DNA from: Deltaproteobacteria bacterium
GTDB taxonomy: Bacteria > Desulfobacterota > Desulfobacteria > Desulfobacterales > B30-G6
Direction of reading: 5' to 3'
Assembly (NCBI GenBank): GCA_003647375.1
Contig: QMMS01000045.1
Location: forward strand, 1 to 20,656
Length of the DNA stretch: 20,656 nucleotides
In this document: positions 7,215-15,154 of the stretch, one piece after another
How positions within the stretch are numbered: position 1 is the stretch's first letter
Layout: each line of letters begins with the position of its first letter
Translations under genes and position numbers: made by a program
The notes under the pieces: generated by a model
Databases searched by the model: none
What the model was told of the DNA's origin: nothing
What the model saw: only the letters and a program-made list of their open reading frames with translations

Positions 7215-8093
7215 ATGAATACACCTGCCCGCAACAGGGTTGCAAAGCTCGATTTCTGGTCATCACAGGTAGAGCCCGAACCTCTGGATGGCGGTATTAC
7301 CAACACCAATTTTATCGTTGACGATAAAGGCGAGCGTTTTGTCGTCCGGATCGGTGACGACATCCCGATTCACGGAATAATGCGATTCAATGAGATCGCG
7401 GCCTCGCGCGCAGCTCACGCAGCCGGCATTTCACCCGAAATTGTCTATAGCGAAAACGGGCTCTTCATCATCCGCTTCATTGAAGGACAAACGCTTACGG
7501 AACAAGACGTGCGTGAGCAGCAAAACCTGGAACGTATCATACCTTTGATCCAAACCTGTCACAATGTAATACCGAATCATTTTCAAGGTCCGGCACTTGT
7601 CTTCTGGCCGTTCCATGTTTGCCGAAACTATATCCGCACGGCCAGAGAGGGTAACAGCCGGGTGATGGACTTGTTTCCACGCTTTCTGAACATTAACGAA
7701 GAGCTGGAAAAAACGATCGGTGAAATTAAACTGGTATTCGGGCATAATGATCTTTTAGCTGCAAATTTCATTGATGACGGCAAACGTTTATGGCTCATTG
7801 ACTGGGATTATGCCGGCTACAACGCAGCACTTTTTGATCTGGCCAATTTATCTTCAAACAATGAGTTGTCACCGGGACAGGAAGACTGGCTCCTGGAAAC
7901 GTACTATCAACAACCGGTGTCCGACGAAATGCACCGTCGTTTTGCCTCAATGAAATGTGTATCCTTATTACGGGAAACATTATGGAGTATCATTTCTGAG
8001 ATATACTCAAACTTGGATTTTGATTACGAGAAATACACTAGTAAAAATATTGCTCGCTTTGAATTCGCGTATGACGCGTTTCGAAAAATGTGA
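7215..8093 (+). CDS. Choline/ethanolamine kinase-like (APH-fold) phosphotransferase
   Basis: This 292-residue cytoplasmic protein has the aminoglycoside/choline kinase fold. The N-lobe has a nucleotide loop DGGITNTNF (25-33) and the strand RFVVRIG with the likely ATP-binding residue near 41-47. The catalytic loop is GHNDLLAANF at 176-185 (base D179, metal ligand N184), followed by LIDWDYAGY with metal ligand D196. Closest families are choline kinase, LicA and thiamine kinase. The substrate is unknown; a small hydroxylated or amine-bearing compound brought in by the upstream importer is the natural guess. It sits 29 bases after livF and 89 before the FAD-GcvT gene, so it is probably co-transcribed with both. 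A drug-resistance role is unlikely in this setting. Confidence 0.85.
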   Translation: MNTPARNRVAKLDFWSSQVEPEPLDGGITNTNFIVDDKGERFVVRIGDDIPIHGIMRFNEIAASRAAHAAGISPEIVYSENGLFIIRFIEGQTLTEQDVREQQNLERIIPLIQTCHNVIPNHFQGPALVFWPFHVCRNYIRTAREGNSRVMDLFPRFLNINEELEKTIGEIKLVFGHNDLLAANFIDDGKRLWLIDWDYAGYNAALFDLANLSSNNELSPGQEDWLLETYYQQPVSDEMHRRFASMKCVSLLRETLWSIISEIYSNLDFDYEKYTSKNIARFEFAYDAFRKM

Positions 8094-8182
8094 AAGGGTT
8101 TCTTCAAAGAGTCTATTGTACGATGATACGAGCCTTTGTGCACCAGCGATAACAAAGAAATGATTTTATTAGGAGAATGCTC

Positions 8183-10603
8183 ATGCAAGATCGTGCACAA
8201 GTTGTCATTATCGGCGGTGGTATTATTGGTTGCAGCACAGCCTATCACTTAACCAAGATGGGATGGAATGATGTCGTTATACTCGAAAAAGGAGAACTTA
8301 CCAGCGGTTCCACCTGGCATGCCGCCGGGCTTGTGGGCCAGTTGCGCAGTGAACGCAACATTACCCGAATGCTGCAGTACAGTGTTAGCCTCTATGAACA
8401 GCTCGAAGCCGAAACCGGATTGACGACAGGCTGGAAAAAAAGCGGGTGCCTTCATCTTGCCAGCACCAAAGAGCGCATGTATGAACTGCAAAAGGGTGCT
8501 ACCACGGCACGAAGTTTCGGCCTGGAGATGGATATCTTCTCACCCAAGGAAGCCTACGATCTTTGTCCCATCATCACTTTAGACGATGTCATCGGTGCGG
8601 CCTTTATGCCCACCGACGGTCAGGCGGATCCGGCCGGTATCACGCAGGCAATGGCCAAGGGAGCCCGCAATCGAGGGGCGACTATCTACGAGCACACGCT
8701 GGTGACCGGTTTTAAGTTCGATAAAAAACGTGTCGCTTCGGTCAAAACCGATAAGGGTGATATTAAATGTGAAATCGTGGTTAACTGCACGGGCATGTGG
8801 GGATACCAAATGGGGGAAATGCTGGGAGTCAACACACCATTGGTTCCTTTTCAGCACCAGTTTCTCGTTACCGATGAGATTGATGGCATGCCTCCGAACC
8901 TACCTACCATCCGTGACAAGGACAGTCTTCTATATTATAAAGACGAAGTGGGCGGCCTGGTCATGGGCGGTTATGAACGTAATGGGATTCCCTGGGCCAT
9001 ACACGGCGTGGACAATGATTTCATATCCCAGCTCCTCGAGCCCGATTTTGACCATTTCCAATCACTATCAGATCCAGCCATGCGTCGAACACCGTGCCTC
9101 GAAGAGGCCGGTATTGCCCGACTGGTCAATGGACCTGAGGCATTTACTCCGGATGGCGATGCCATCATGGGACCGGCACCTGAACTCGACAACTGTTTTG
9201 TGGCTGTGGGTTTCAACGCGTTCGGCATCGCGGCAGGTGGTGGCGCCGGGCGCATGATGGCTGAGTGGATTATCGAGGGAGAGCCGAGCCTCGATATTTG
9301 GCCCCTGGATATCCGGAGATTCGGCAAATATCACCACAGCCGAAGATACAACGTGGAAAGAACAAAGGAGATTTACGGAAAACACTATACTATTCACTGG
9401 CCTTATGAAGAACATGACTCCGCACGTGGGGTAAGACGCAGCCCCCTCTATTATCAGCTCAAGGAAAAGGGCGCGGTTTATGGTGCAAAATACGGGTGGG
9501 AACGGGCCAACTGGTTTGCGCCTGATGGTGTTGAACCGAAAGACGAGGTTACCTTCGAGATTCCGAACTGGTTTGAACACGTGGCCGCGGAGCACAAAAA
9601 CGTTCGGGAAAATGTGGTCCTCATCGATCAGACCTCTTTCTGTAAATTCGAACTGGAAGGACCGGGAGCTCTGGAATTCTTAAACCGGCTGTGTGCCAAT
9701 CAGATCGATAAGCCCGTCGGAAAAGTGATCTATACACAAATGTGTAATCATCGTGGCACGATTGAATGCGATATGACCATCGGCCGGTTGGCAGCGGACA
9801 AATTTCTCATTGTTGTCGGTACCGCCTTCGGCCTTCGCACCTCATGGTGGATTCAGAACCATATGCCCACCGACGGCACGGTATCATTCAAAGAGGTGAC
9901 ATCGGCCTATGCGGTCATAAACGTCATTGGACCGAAATCGAGAGCGCTTTTGGAAAAAACAACCGATGAGGATCTGAGCAACAGCAGCTTTCCTTTTGGA
10001 ACCTGTAAGTCGTTTTCGGTGGCATATGCACCAGTTCTCTCCTTCCGGGTGTCCTATGTTGGAGAGCTTGGTTATGAGCTGTATACCCCCACAGAATTTG
10101 CCGGTCATGTATACGATACACTCTGGGAGGCCGGTCAGGGACTTGGCGCAACAAATGCCGGATACCGAACCATTGCGTCCACTCATCTGGAAAAAGGATA
10201 TGCCGATTGGGGTTCCGAGCTCACTCCTGAATATACACCGTTTGATGCCGGGTTGGGATTCTGTGTTGCCCTGAACAAGGATGACTTTATCGGAAAAGAA
10301 GCCCTTGCGAGAATCAAGGAAGCAGGCGCAGTATGGAAACTGTGCAGCTTTACCATTGACGTCGGCCGGCCACTGATGCTTCAGGGGAGTGCTCCCATTA
10401 TTCACAGGGGTAAGGTGCTGGGGGTGACAACAAGTTCCGGATACGGGCACACGATCGGGAAAAACATCTGCTATGGTTATATTCCTACAGATCATAAGGA
10501 GATGGATGAGTTCGTAATTGAATCATACAACCAAACATATCCGGCAAAGCACGAAATCAGTAGAGTCCTCTATGACATGGAGGGGGAAAAAATACGATCA
10601 TAA
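8183..10603 (+). CDS. FAD oxidoreductase-GcvT fusion, dimethylglycine/sarcosine dehydrogenase family
   Basis: This 806-residue protein has a DAO-type FAD domain at about 1-370 with the dinucleotide motif VVIIGGGIIG (7-16). H46 lies in the STWHAAG motif, the His that carries covalent FAD in dimethylglycine and sarcosine dehydrogenases. A FAO_M-type linker follows, then GcvT and GcvT_C folate-binding domains from about 420 to the end (GLGFCVALNKDDFIGKEAL is typical). Family members remove an N-methyl group oxidatively and pass the formaldehyde-level carbon to tetrahydrofolate, giving methylene-THF. Likely substrates are tertiary or secondary N-methyl amino acids. I chose ATG 8183, with AGGAG seven bases upstream, over ATG 8177, which is only one base away. 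The physiological electron acceptor is not visible. No GcvT-independent methyltransferase for quaternary amines is present nearby. Confidence 0.9.
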   Translation: MQDRAQVVIIGGGIIGCSTAYHLTKMGWNDVVILEKGELTSGSTWHAAGLVGQLRSERNITRMLQYSVSLYEQLEAETGLTTGWKKSGCLHLASTKERMYELQKGATTARSFGLEMDIFSPKEAYDLCPIITLDDVIGAAFMPTDGQADPAGITQAMAKGARNRGATIYEHTLVTGFKFDKKRVASVKTDKGDIKCEIVVNCTGMWGYQMGEMLGVNTPLVPFQHQFLVTDEIDGMPPNLPTIRDKDSLLYYKDEVGGLVMGGYERNGIPWAIHGVDNDFISQLLEPDFDHFQSLSDPAMRRTPCLEEAGIARLVNGPEAFTPDGDAIMGPAPELDNCFVAVGFNAFGIAAGGGAGRMMAEWIIEGEPSLDIWPLDIRRFGKYHHSRRYNVERTKEIYGKHYTIHWPYEEHDSARGVRRSPLYYQLKEKGAVYGAKYGWERANWFAPDGVEPKDEVTFEIPNWFEHVAAEHKNVRENVVLIDQTSFCKFELEGPGALEFLNRLCANQIDKPVGKVIYTQMCNHRGTIECDMTIGRLAADKFLIVVGTAFGLRTSWWIQNHMPTDGTVSFKEVTSAYAVINVIGPKSRALLEKTTDEDLSNSSFPFGTCKSFSVAYAPVLSFRVSYVGELGYELYTPTEFAGHVYDTLWEAGQGLGATNAGYRTIASTHLEKGYADWGSELTPEYTPFDAGLGFCVALNKDDFIGKEALARIKEAGAVWKLCSFTIDVGRPLMLQGSAPIIHRGKVLGVTTSSGYGHTIGKNICYGYIPTDHKEMDEFVIESYNQTYPAKHEISRVLYDMEGEKIRS

Positions 10604-10642
10604 CTTTGTAGGGGAAAAATCTTTTCACTTGAAATATTCGGG

Positions 10643-13015
10643 TTAAATGACTTCATGCTCTGTCCGTTCAATAATTTCTTCCTGGTGAAATTCATCCAGA
10701 TCAACAAAGTAATCGCTGTAACCCGCCACCCGCACCAGCAGATCCCTGTAGTCATCCGGTGCTGTCTGGGCCTTTTTAAGGGTATCCGTCCCAACAACAT
10801 TGAACTGAATATGATGCCCCTTGAGCTTGAAATATGTCCTGATCAGGTGCGACAGATTGACGATATCTTCATCTTTTCCCAGAGCGCTCGGTAAAAACCG
10901 CTGGTTCAACAGGGTTCCCCCGGATTTGATTTGATCCATTTTGGAGAGTGATTTAATGACAGCCGTGGGCCCATGGCGATCTGCACCGTGGGACGGTGAC
11001 GTGCCGTCGGAAATGGGTTTCTCTGCAAATCGACCATTGGGTGTGGCACCAAGCATTTTACCAAAGTATATATGGCACGTGGTAGAAAGCATGTTCAGAT
11101 GATACGAACTCCCCTTGGTGTTGGGCTTTCCGTCAATAGCGTTGAAAAGGGAATCGTATACCCGCTGCATGATGGTATCCGCACGATCATCATCGTTACC
11201 GAAAAAAGGTGTTTTGTTCAAAAGGCGCAGCCTGAGCGCTTCCTGTTCCCTAAAATTGAGTCTCAGTGCATCGAGTAGTGCCTCCATCGTAAGTGTTTTA
11301 TCTTCAAAAACATGCTTTTTTATAGCCGAAAGGCTGTCCGTAATAGTGCCGATACCACAACACTGAATATAGTTGGTATTGTACCGGGGGCCGCCATTAT
11401 AATAATCTTTTCCATTTTTAATGCAGTCTCTGATGACCACCGACAGGAAAGGCGCCGGGGCATTTACTGCAAACATGCGTTCGATATAGTTATTAACACG
11501 AATTTTCATGTCCACAATGTGAAGAAGCTGCCGTTCAAAAGCTTCATACAGATCATCGAGTGTCTCAAACGTCATCGGGTCACCGGTCTTTACACCGACT
11601 AATTTTCCACTAAGCGGATCCACGCCATTGCACAAGGCCAGTTCGAGGAGCTTCGGCACATTCAGGTAGCCCGTCAAGATATAGGCTTCTTTCCCGAAGG
11701 CGCCGGTTTCGATACATCCGCTGCATCCGCCTTCCCTGGCATCTTCGATACTTTTGCCGACTCTTGTCTGCTCCATCACCACCGCATCGGCGTTAAAAAC
11801 CGATGGGTATCCATAACCCTTGCTGATAACGCGGCCGGCTTGTTGGAGAAAACGGTCTGGTGTTTTTTCACTGATCTGTACATTGCTCTGGGGCTGCAGC
11901 AAATGGAGTTCGTCGATAACTTCCAGAATAAGATACGAAACCTCGTTGACACCATCTCTGCCATCTCGCATGAGTCCGCCCAGATTGATGTTCGTAAAGT
12001 CATTGTAGGTACCGCTCTCCTTGGCGGTAACACCTACTTTTGGCGGTGCGGGGTGGTTGTTGAACTTGATCCAGAAACAACTGAGAAGCTCTTTGGCCTT
12101 CTCGTGATCCAGTGTCTTTTCGGATTGACCTCTTAGATAAAAGGGAAACAGATGCTGGTCGAGATGACCTGGGCTCATGGCATCCCAGCCGTTCAACTCG
12201 GTTATGGTTCCCAGGTGAACAAACCAGTACATCTGAATCGCCTCCCAGAAATTTTGAGGTGCGTGCGCAGGCACCCGTCTACAAATCCTGACAACCTGCT
12301 GCAGCTCAGCTTTTCTCTCAGGATCAGTTTCAGAGGCCGCCATGGTATCCGCCAATGCGGCATGTCTTTCGGCAAAAACAATGGCAGCATCACAGGCAAT
12401 CTCCATGGCTTTTAATTCTTCGGCCTTATCGGTTGCCTCCTGGTCATTGAGATAATCGAGTGCAGCAAGGGTCTGGCGGATATCTTTCTTAAAATCGAGC
12501 ATTCCCTTTTCATATATGATGCCATCGAGACTTGTATGGCCTGGGGCACGTTGTTCCATGAATTCGGTAAAGAGGCCCGCTCGATAAGCGTCCTGCCATT
12601 CTTCCGGCACCTGGCTAAAAACGCGATCGCGCATACTCTTCCCACGCCAGTAGGGAATGACCTCTTGTTCATATGTATGGATGTCGTCGTCTGATATGGC
12701 AAAACGCGTCATCTTGCGATCATTCAGAGTCCTGAGATCTTCCGCTGAATGGCAAGTCAACTCCGGAAACGTAGGGACGGCCTTGGGGAACGGGCCGCGC
12801 TCTCCCACGATGAGTTCGTCATCCCCGATATAAATCGTTTTTTTCTCGCAGAGATGTTTGAAGGTCAAAGCCCGCATGACCGGCATGGAATATCTACCGT
12901 AGTTTTCCTTATAAAACACCGTTTCCAGCAATGCCCGTTCAATGGAGATACAGGGTTCAGCGCTAAAGCTCTCATTGCGAAGTTTTTCAATACGCGGATT
13001 CATTATTCCTTTCAT
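10643..13015 (-). CDS. HypD-like glycyl radical enzyme (hydroxyproline dehydratase family)
   Basis: This 790-residue protein has the glycyl radical loop RVAGYS with G765 and the active-site loop SGCIETG with C434 (thiyl radical) and E436 (general base). Compared from memory with Clostridioides difficile trans-4-hydroxy-L-proline dehydratase HypD, it aligns end to end with almost no gaps. The pocket residues F152, H160, D278, S334, D339, F340, C434, E436, Y450 and T645 fall at the same numbers. HypD removes water from hydroxyproline to give pyrroline-5-carboxylate. Related enzymes act on other hydroxyproline isomers or N-methyl derivatives, so the exact substrate is open. The start ATG overlaps the activase stop (ATGA); a second ATG at 13003 is possible. 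The gene is convergent with the FAD-GcvT gene, 39 bases apart, with no clear terminator between. Confidence 0.88.
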   Translation of the reverse strand: MKGIMNPRIEKLRNESFSAEPCISIERALLETVFYKENYGRYSMPVMRALTFKHLCEKKTIYIGDDELIVGERGPFPKAVPTFPELTCHSAEDLRTLNDRKMTRFAISDDDIHTYEQEVIPYWRGKSMRDRVFSQVPEEWQDAYRAGLFTEFMEQRAPGHTSLDGIIYEKGMLDFKKDIRQTLAALDYLNDQEATDKAEELKAMEIACDAAIVFAERHAALADTMAASETDPERKAELQQVVRICRRVPAHAPQNFWEAIQMYWFVHLGTITELNGWDAMSPGHLDQHLFPFYLRGQSEKTLDHEKAKELLSCFWIKFNNHPAPPKVGVTAKESGTYNDFTNINLGGLMRDGRDGVNEVSYLILEVIDELHLLQPQSNVQISEKTPDRFLQQAGRVISKGYGYPSVFNADAVVMEQTRVGKSIEDAREGGCSGCIETGAFGKEAYILTGYLNVPKLLELALCNGVDPLSGKLVGVKTGDPMTFETLDDLYEAFERQLLHIVDMKIRVNNYIERMFAVNAPAPFLSVVIRDCIKNGKDYYNGGPRYNTNYIQCCGIGTITDSLSAIKKHVFEDKTLTMEALLDALRLNFREQEALRLRLLNKTPFFGNDDDRADTIMQRVYDSLFNAIDGKPNTKGSSYHLNMLSTTCHIYFGKMLGATPNGRFAEKPISDGTSPSHGADRHGPTAVIKSLSKMDQIKSGGTLLNQRFLPSALGKDEDIVNLSHLIRTYFKLKGHHIQFNVVGTDTLKKAQTAPDDYRDLLVRVAGYSDYFVDLDEFHQEEIIERTEHEVI

Positions 13016-13917
13016 CCTCCTATATCGACCTTCAAACCAAAACCTTCCAACCGCTTTTTTACCCGGGAAAGGTCGTCCAAAGTAGGTGGTGGAATGTTTT
13101 TTGCCATGTAGATGGTATCGAGGTGAATGTACTTGTTCTCCTGATAACCATGATAGGGTAAGATATGCACGGTTTCGATTTCCGGCAAGATCCGGAGAAA
13201 CATACCCATGAGATCGATATTTTTATCGTTGTCATTGATACCGGGAATCAAGGGAAAGCGAATTGTAACCCGGGCACCTGAACGTGCCAGGTATTTGAGG
13301 TTCGCCAGAATCAATGGATTCGAAACACCCGTGAAATGCCTGTGTTTCTCTGAATCCATAAATTTCAGATCATACAGGAACAGATCGGTTTCCATGGCAA
13401 TCTGCTTGATAATTTCTAACTCAGCATATCCAGAAGTATCTACCGCACGATGAATTCCCGCCCGACCGCACAGTCTCAAACATTCGAAAAGGAAATCCGC
13501 TTGCATCAGGGGCTCACCACCAGAAAAAGTCACCCCGCCGCCGGACTGGTTGTAAAAGGGTATGTCACTTTTGACGATATCCATTATCGCCTCAGTTGAA
13601 ACTATATTACCAATCAGTTCTCTTGCTTCTGCAGGACAAATTTCTGCACAAGCACCGTCTGATTTGCATAGAACTCCATCCGTGATGATACCTTCGGGTG
13701 TGAGCGACAAGGCATCTTCCGGGCAGACAGACAGGCATTCACCGCAGCCAATGCATCGCCTTTTGCGATAAAGACTTTGCGGGTTCTCCCCAATACCCTC
13801 AGGATTGTGGCACCACCGGCAACAGAGGGGACACCCTTTCAGAAATACAGTCGTACGGATACCGGGGCCGTCATGAAGTGCATATTGCTTGACATCGAAA
13901 ACAGTACCGGTTCCCAA
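13012..13917 (-). CDS. Glycyl radical enzyme activating protein (radical SAM)
   Basis: This 301-residue activase uses S-adenosylmethionine to install the glycyl radical on its partner, whose gene overlaps its stop codon by four bases. The radical SAM motif is CPLCCRWC, with cluster ligands C29, C33 and C36; SAM contacts include SGGEP at 132-136. Between them is a two-cluster ferredoxin-like insert. The first motif is a normal CIGCGECLSVCP (C55, C58, C61, C65). The second is CKSDGACAEICP (C84, D87, C90, C94), in which Asp replaces the usual second Cys. The start is TTG 13917 with AGGAG eight bases upstream. Only about 20 bases separate this start from the U-tract of the dsr terminator, leaving little room for a promoter of its own. 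Confidence 0.92.
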   Translation of the reverse strand: MGTGTVFDVKQYALHDGPGIRTTVFLKGCPLCCRWCHNPEGIGENPQSLYRKRRCIGCGECLSVCPEDALSLTPEGIITDGVLCKSDGACAEICPAEARELIGNIVSTEAIMDIVKSDIPFYNQSGGGVTFSGGEPLMQADFLFECLRLCGRAGIHRAVDTSGYAELEIIKQIAMETDLFLYDLKFMDSEKHRHFTGVSNPLILANLKYLARSGARVTIRFPLIPGINDNDKNIDLMGMFLRILPEIETVHILPYHGYQENKYIHLDTIYMAKNIPPPTLDDLSRVKKRLEGFGLKVDIGG

Positions 13918-13937
13918 GGGTTCGACTCCTGTAAATA

Positions 13938-13966
13938 AAAAGGCTCACCGGTTGGGTGAGCCTTTT
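13938..13966 (-). terminator. Intrinsic terminator after dsrP
   Basis: A perfect 12-bp stem (AAAAGGCTCACC / GGTGAGCCTTTT) with a 5-base loop is followed on the minus strand by a run of five U (13941-13937). It lies 24 bases after the dsrP stop and should end the dsrMKJOP transcript. The stem's own A/T ends make it partly bidirectional. The activase ribosome site begins only about seven bases beyond the U-run, so any read-through would feed directly into the glycyl radical operon. Confidence 0.85.
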
Positions 13967-13989
13967 CTGTTGATTGCAAGGACGTACCG

Positions 13990-15147
13990 TTAAGCAGCAA
14001 CTTCCTCTTTGACCGCCACTGACATTTTATACAATATCGTCAAAATCAGGGCACCCATGCCATATACACCCAACGTGATCAGGATCTCCGGAATGGTAGG
14101 TGCATATTCGGTTACATGGTGCATTGGATTCGGTACAAATCCACCGGAAATCATTCCCAAGCCCTTGTCGATCCAGGTTCCCACAAAGACCGCAACGCAG
14201 GCCACGGTAAGTACACCCTCATGTTTACGTGTGATGGGATTTACCAGTAGAATAATGGCAATGACCATCAAGCCATACGATGTCCACATCCAGGGCACCA
14301 GTGAGCCCTTGCCCTGCAAACCCATAAACAGGTATTTGATGTGATCCATGTGCTCAGGGATATTGCTGTAAAAAGCCGTAAAGACTTCACACAAAAAGAA
14401 AAAGACATTGATGCAGATGGCATAGGCCACAATTTTGGCCAGGGATTGAATCTGTTCTCTTCCCGGGTCAAAATTGGTTACGCGACGAATGAACAGGCTG
14501 AGAAGAATCAACAATGCCGGTCCAGCGGCAAAGGCCGACGATAAAAATCGCGGAGCCAAAATGGCCGTCATCCAAAACCCTCTCCCGGGAAGCCCCGCGT
14601 AAAGGAAAGCCGTTACCGTATGAATGCTGACAGCCCAGGGAATCGACAGATAAATCAACGGTGTTACCCAGGCCTGATAGTGTGTTCCATTCCTTTCGGC
14701 CTCCAGGACATTCCAGCCGATAACAAGATTCAGGAACAGGTATCCCTGCAGAACGATAATATCCCAGAACAGGACGGAGCCGGGGCTCGGGTACAACAGT
14801 GTATTAAACACACGCATGGGCTGCCCAAGATCCACCAAGACAAATATAGTACACATGACAACCGCTGCAATCGCCAGGAACTCGCCAAGTACGGTGATCC
14901 TTCCAAACGCCTTGTAATCATGCAGGTAGTATGGCAGCACAACCATGACGCCCCCGGCGGCAACACCGACGAGAAAGGTAAAATTGGCTATATAAAAGCC
15001 CCAGGAAACATCCCTGCTCAGGCCGGTTATGCCCAGGCCAAAAGACAGTTGTTTCAGGTACACGAGAAAGCCGATGCCAATGACAACCAGCAAGAATGCC
15101 ACCCATGCATAATATTTCTTGCTTCCTTTTATTGCTAATTCAAGCAT
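13990..15147 (-). CDS. dsrP: Dsr complex membrane subunit DsrP (NrfD/PsrC family)
   Basis: This 385-residue integral membrane protein has about ten predicted helices and the NrfD-family look (WGFYIANFTFLVGVAAGGVMV near residues 50-70, LVDLGQPMRVF near 105-115). In DsrMKJOP it is the second quinone-interacting subunit and probably exchanges electrons between menaquinone and the periplasmic ferredoxin-like DsrO. ATG 15147 follows GAGG at 15156-15153 with good spacing; GTG 15153 lies within the ribosome site and is less likely. It is the last gene of the operon, seven bases after dsrO, and is followed by a hairpin terminator. Confidence 0.95.
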   Translation of the reverse strand: MLELAIKGSKKYYAWVAFLLVVIGIGFLVYLKQLSFGLGITGLSRDVSWGFYIANFTFLVGVAAGGVMVVLPYYLHDYKAFGRITVLGEFLAIAAVVMCTIFVLVDLGQPMRVFNTLLYPSPGSVLFWDIIVLQGYLFLNLVIGWNVLEAERNGTHYQAWVTPLIYLSIPWAVSIHTVTAFLYAGLPGRGFWMTAILAPRFLSSAFAAGPALLILLSLFIRRVTNFDPGREQIQSLAKIVAYAICINVFFFLCEVFTAFYSNIPEHMDHIKYLFMGLQGKGSLVPWMWTSYGLMVIAIILLVNPITRKHEGVLTVACVAVFVGTWIDKGLGMISGGFVPNPMHHVTEYAPTIPEILITLGVYGMGALILTILYKMSVAVKEEVAA

Positions 15148-15154
15148 AGTCACC

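Noticed and set aside
7215..8093. Antibiotic (aminoglycoside) resistance phosphotransferase
   Set aside because: Only the fold is shared; the sequence is nearer to choline kinases, and the neighbours are catabolic with no mobile element.
9884..10495. Long minus-strand open frame (203 codons) opposite the FAD-GcvT gene, with another at 9068-9595
   Set aside because: Both lie wholly antisense to a well-conserved coding region, have no recognisable domain or ribosome site, and read like the mirror of the real gene.
10604..10642. Terminator between the convergent FAD-GcvT and GRE genes
   Set aside because: Only a 5-bp GAAAA/TTTTC stem with a 3-base loop can be drawn; it is too weak to call.
10643..13015. 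Identity as choline trimethylamine-lyase CutC
   Set aside because: The choline-kinase-like and demethylase neighbours suggested it, but length, start and pocket residues follow HypD, and no microcompartment or cut genes are present.
14620..15138. Plus-strand open frame of 172 codons opposite dsrP
   Set aside because: It is antisense to dsrP, polar and rich in Gln/Asn/Pro as expected from the reverse of membrane-helix codons; no homology pattern seen.
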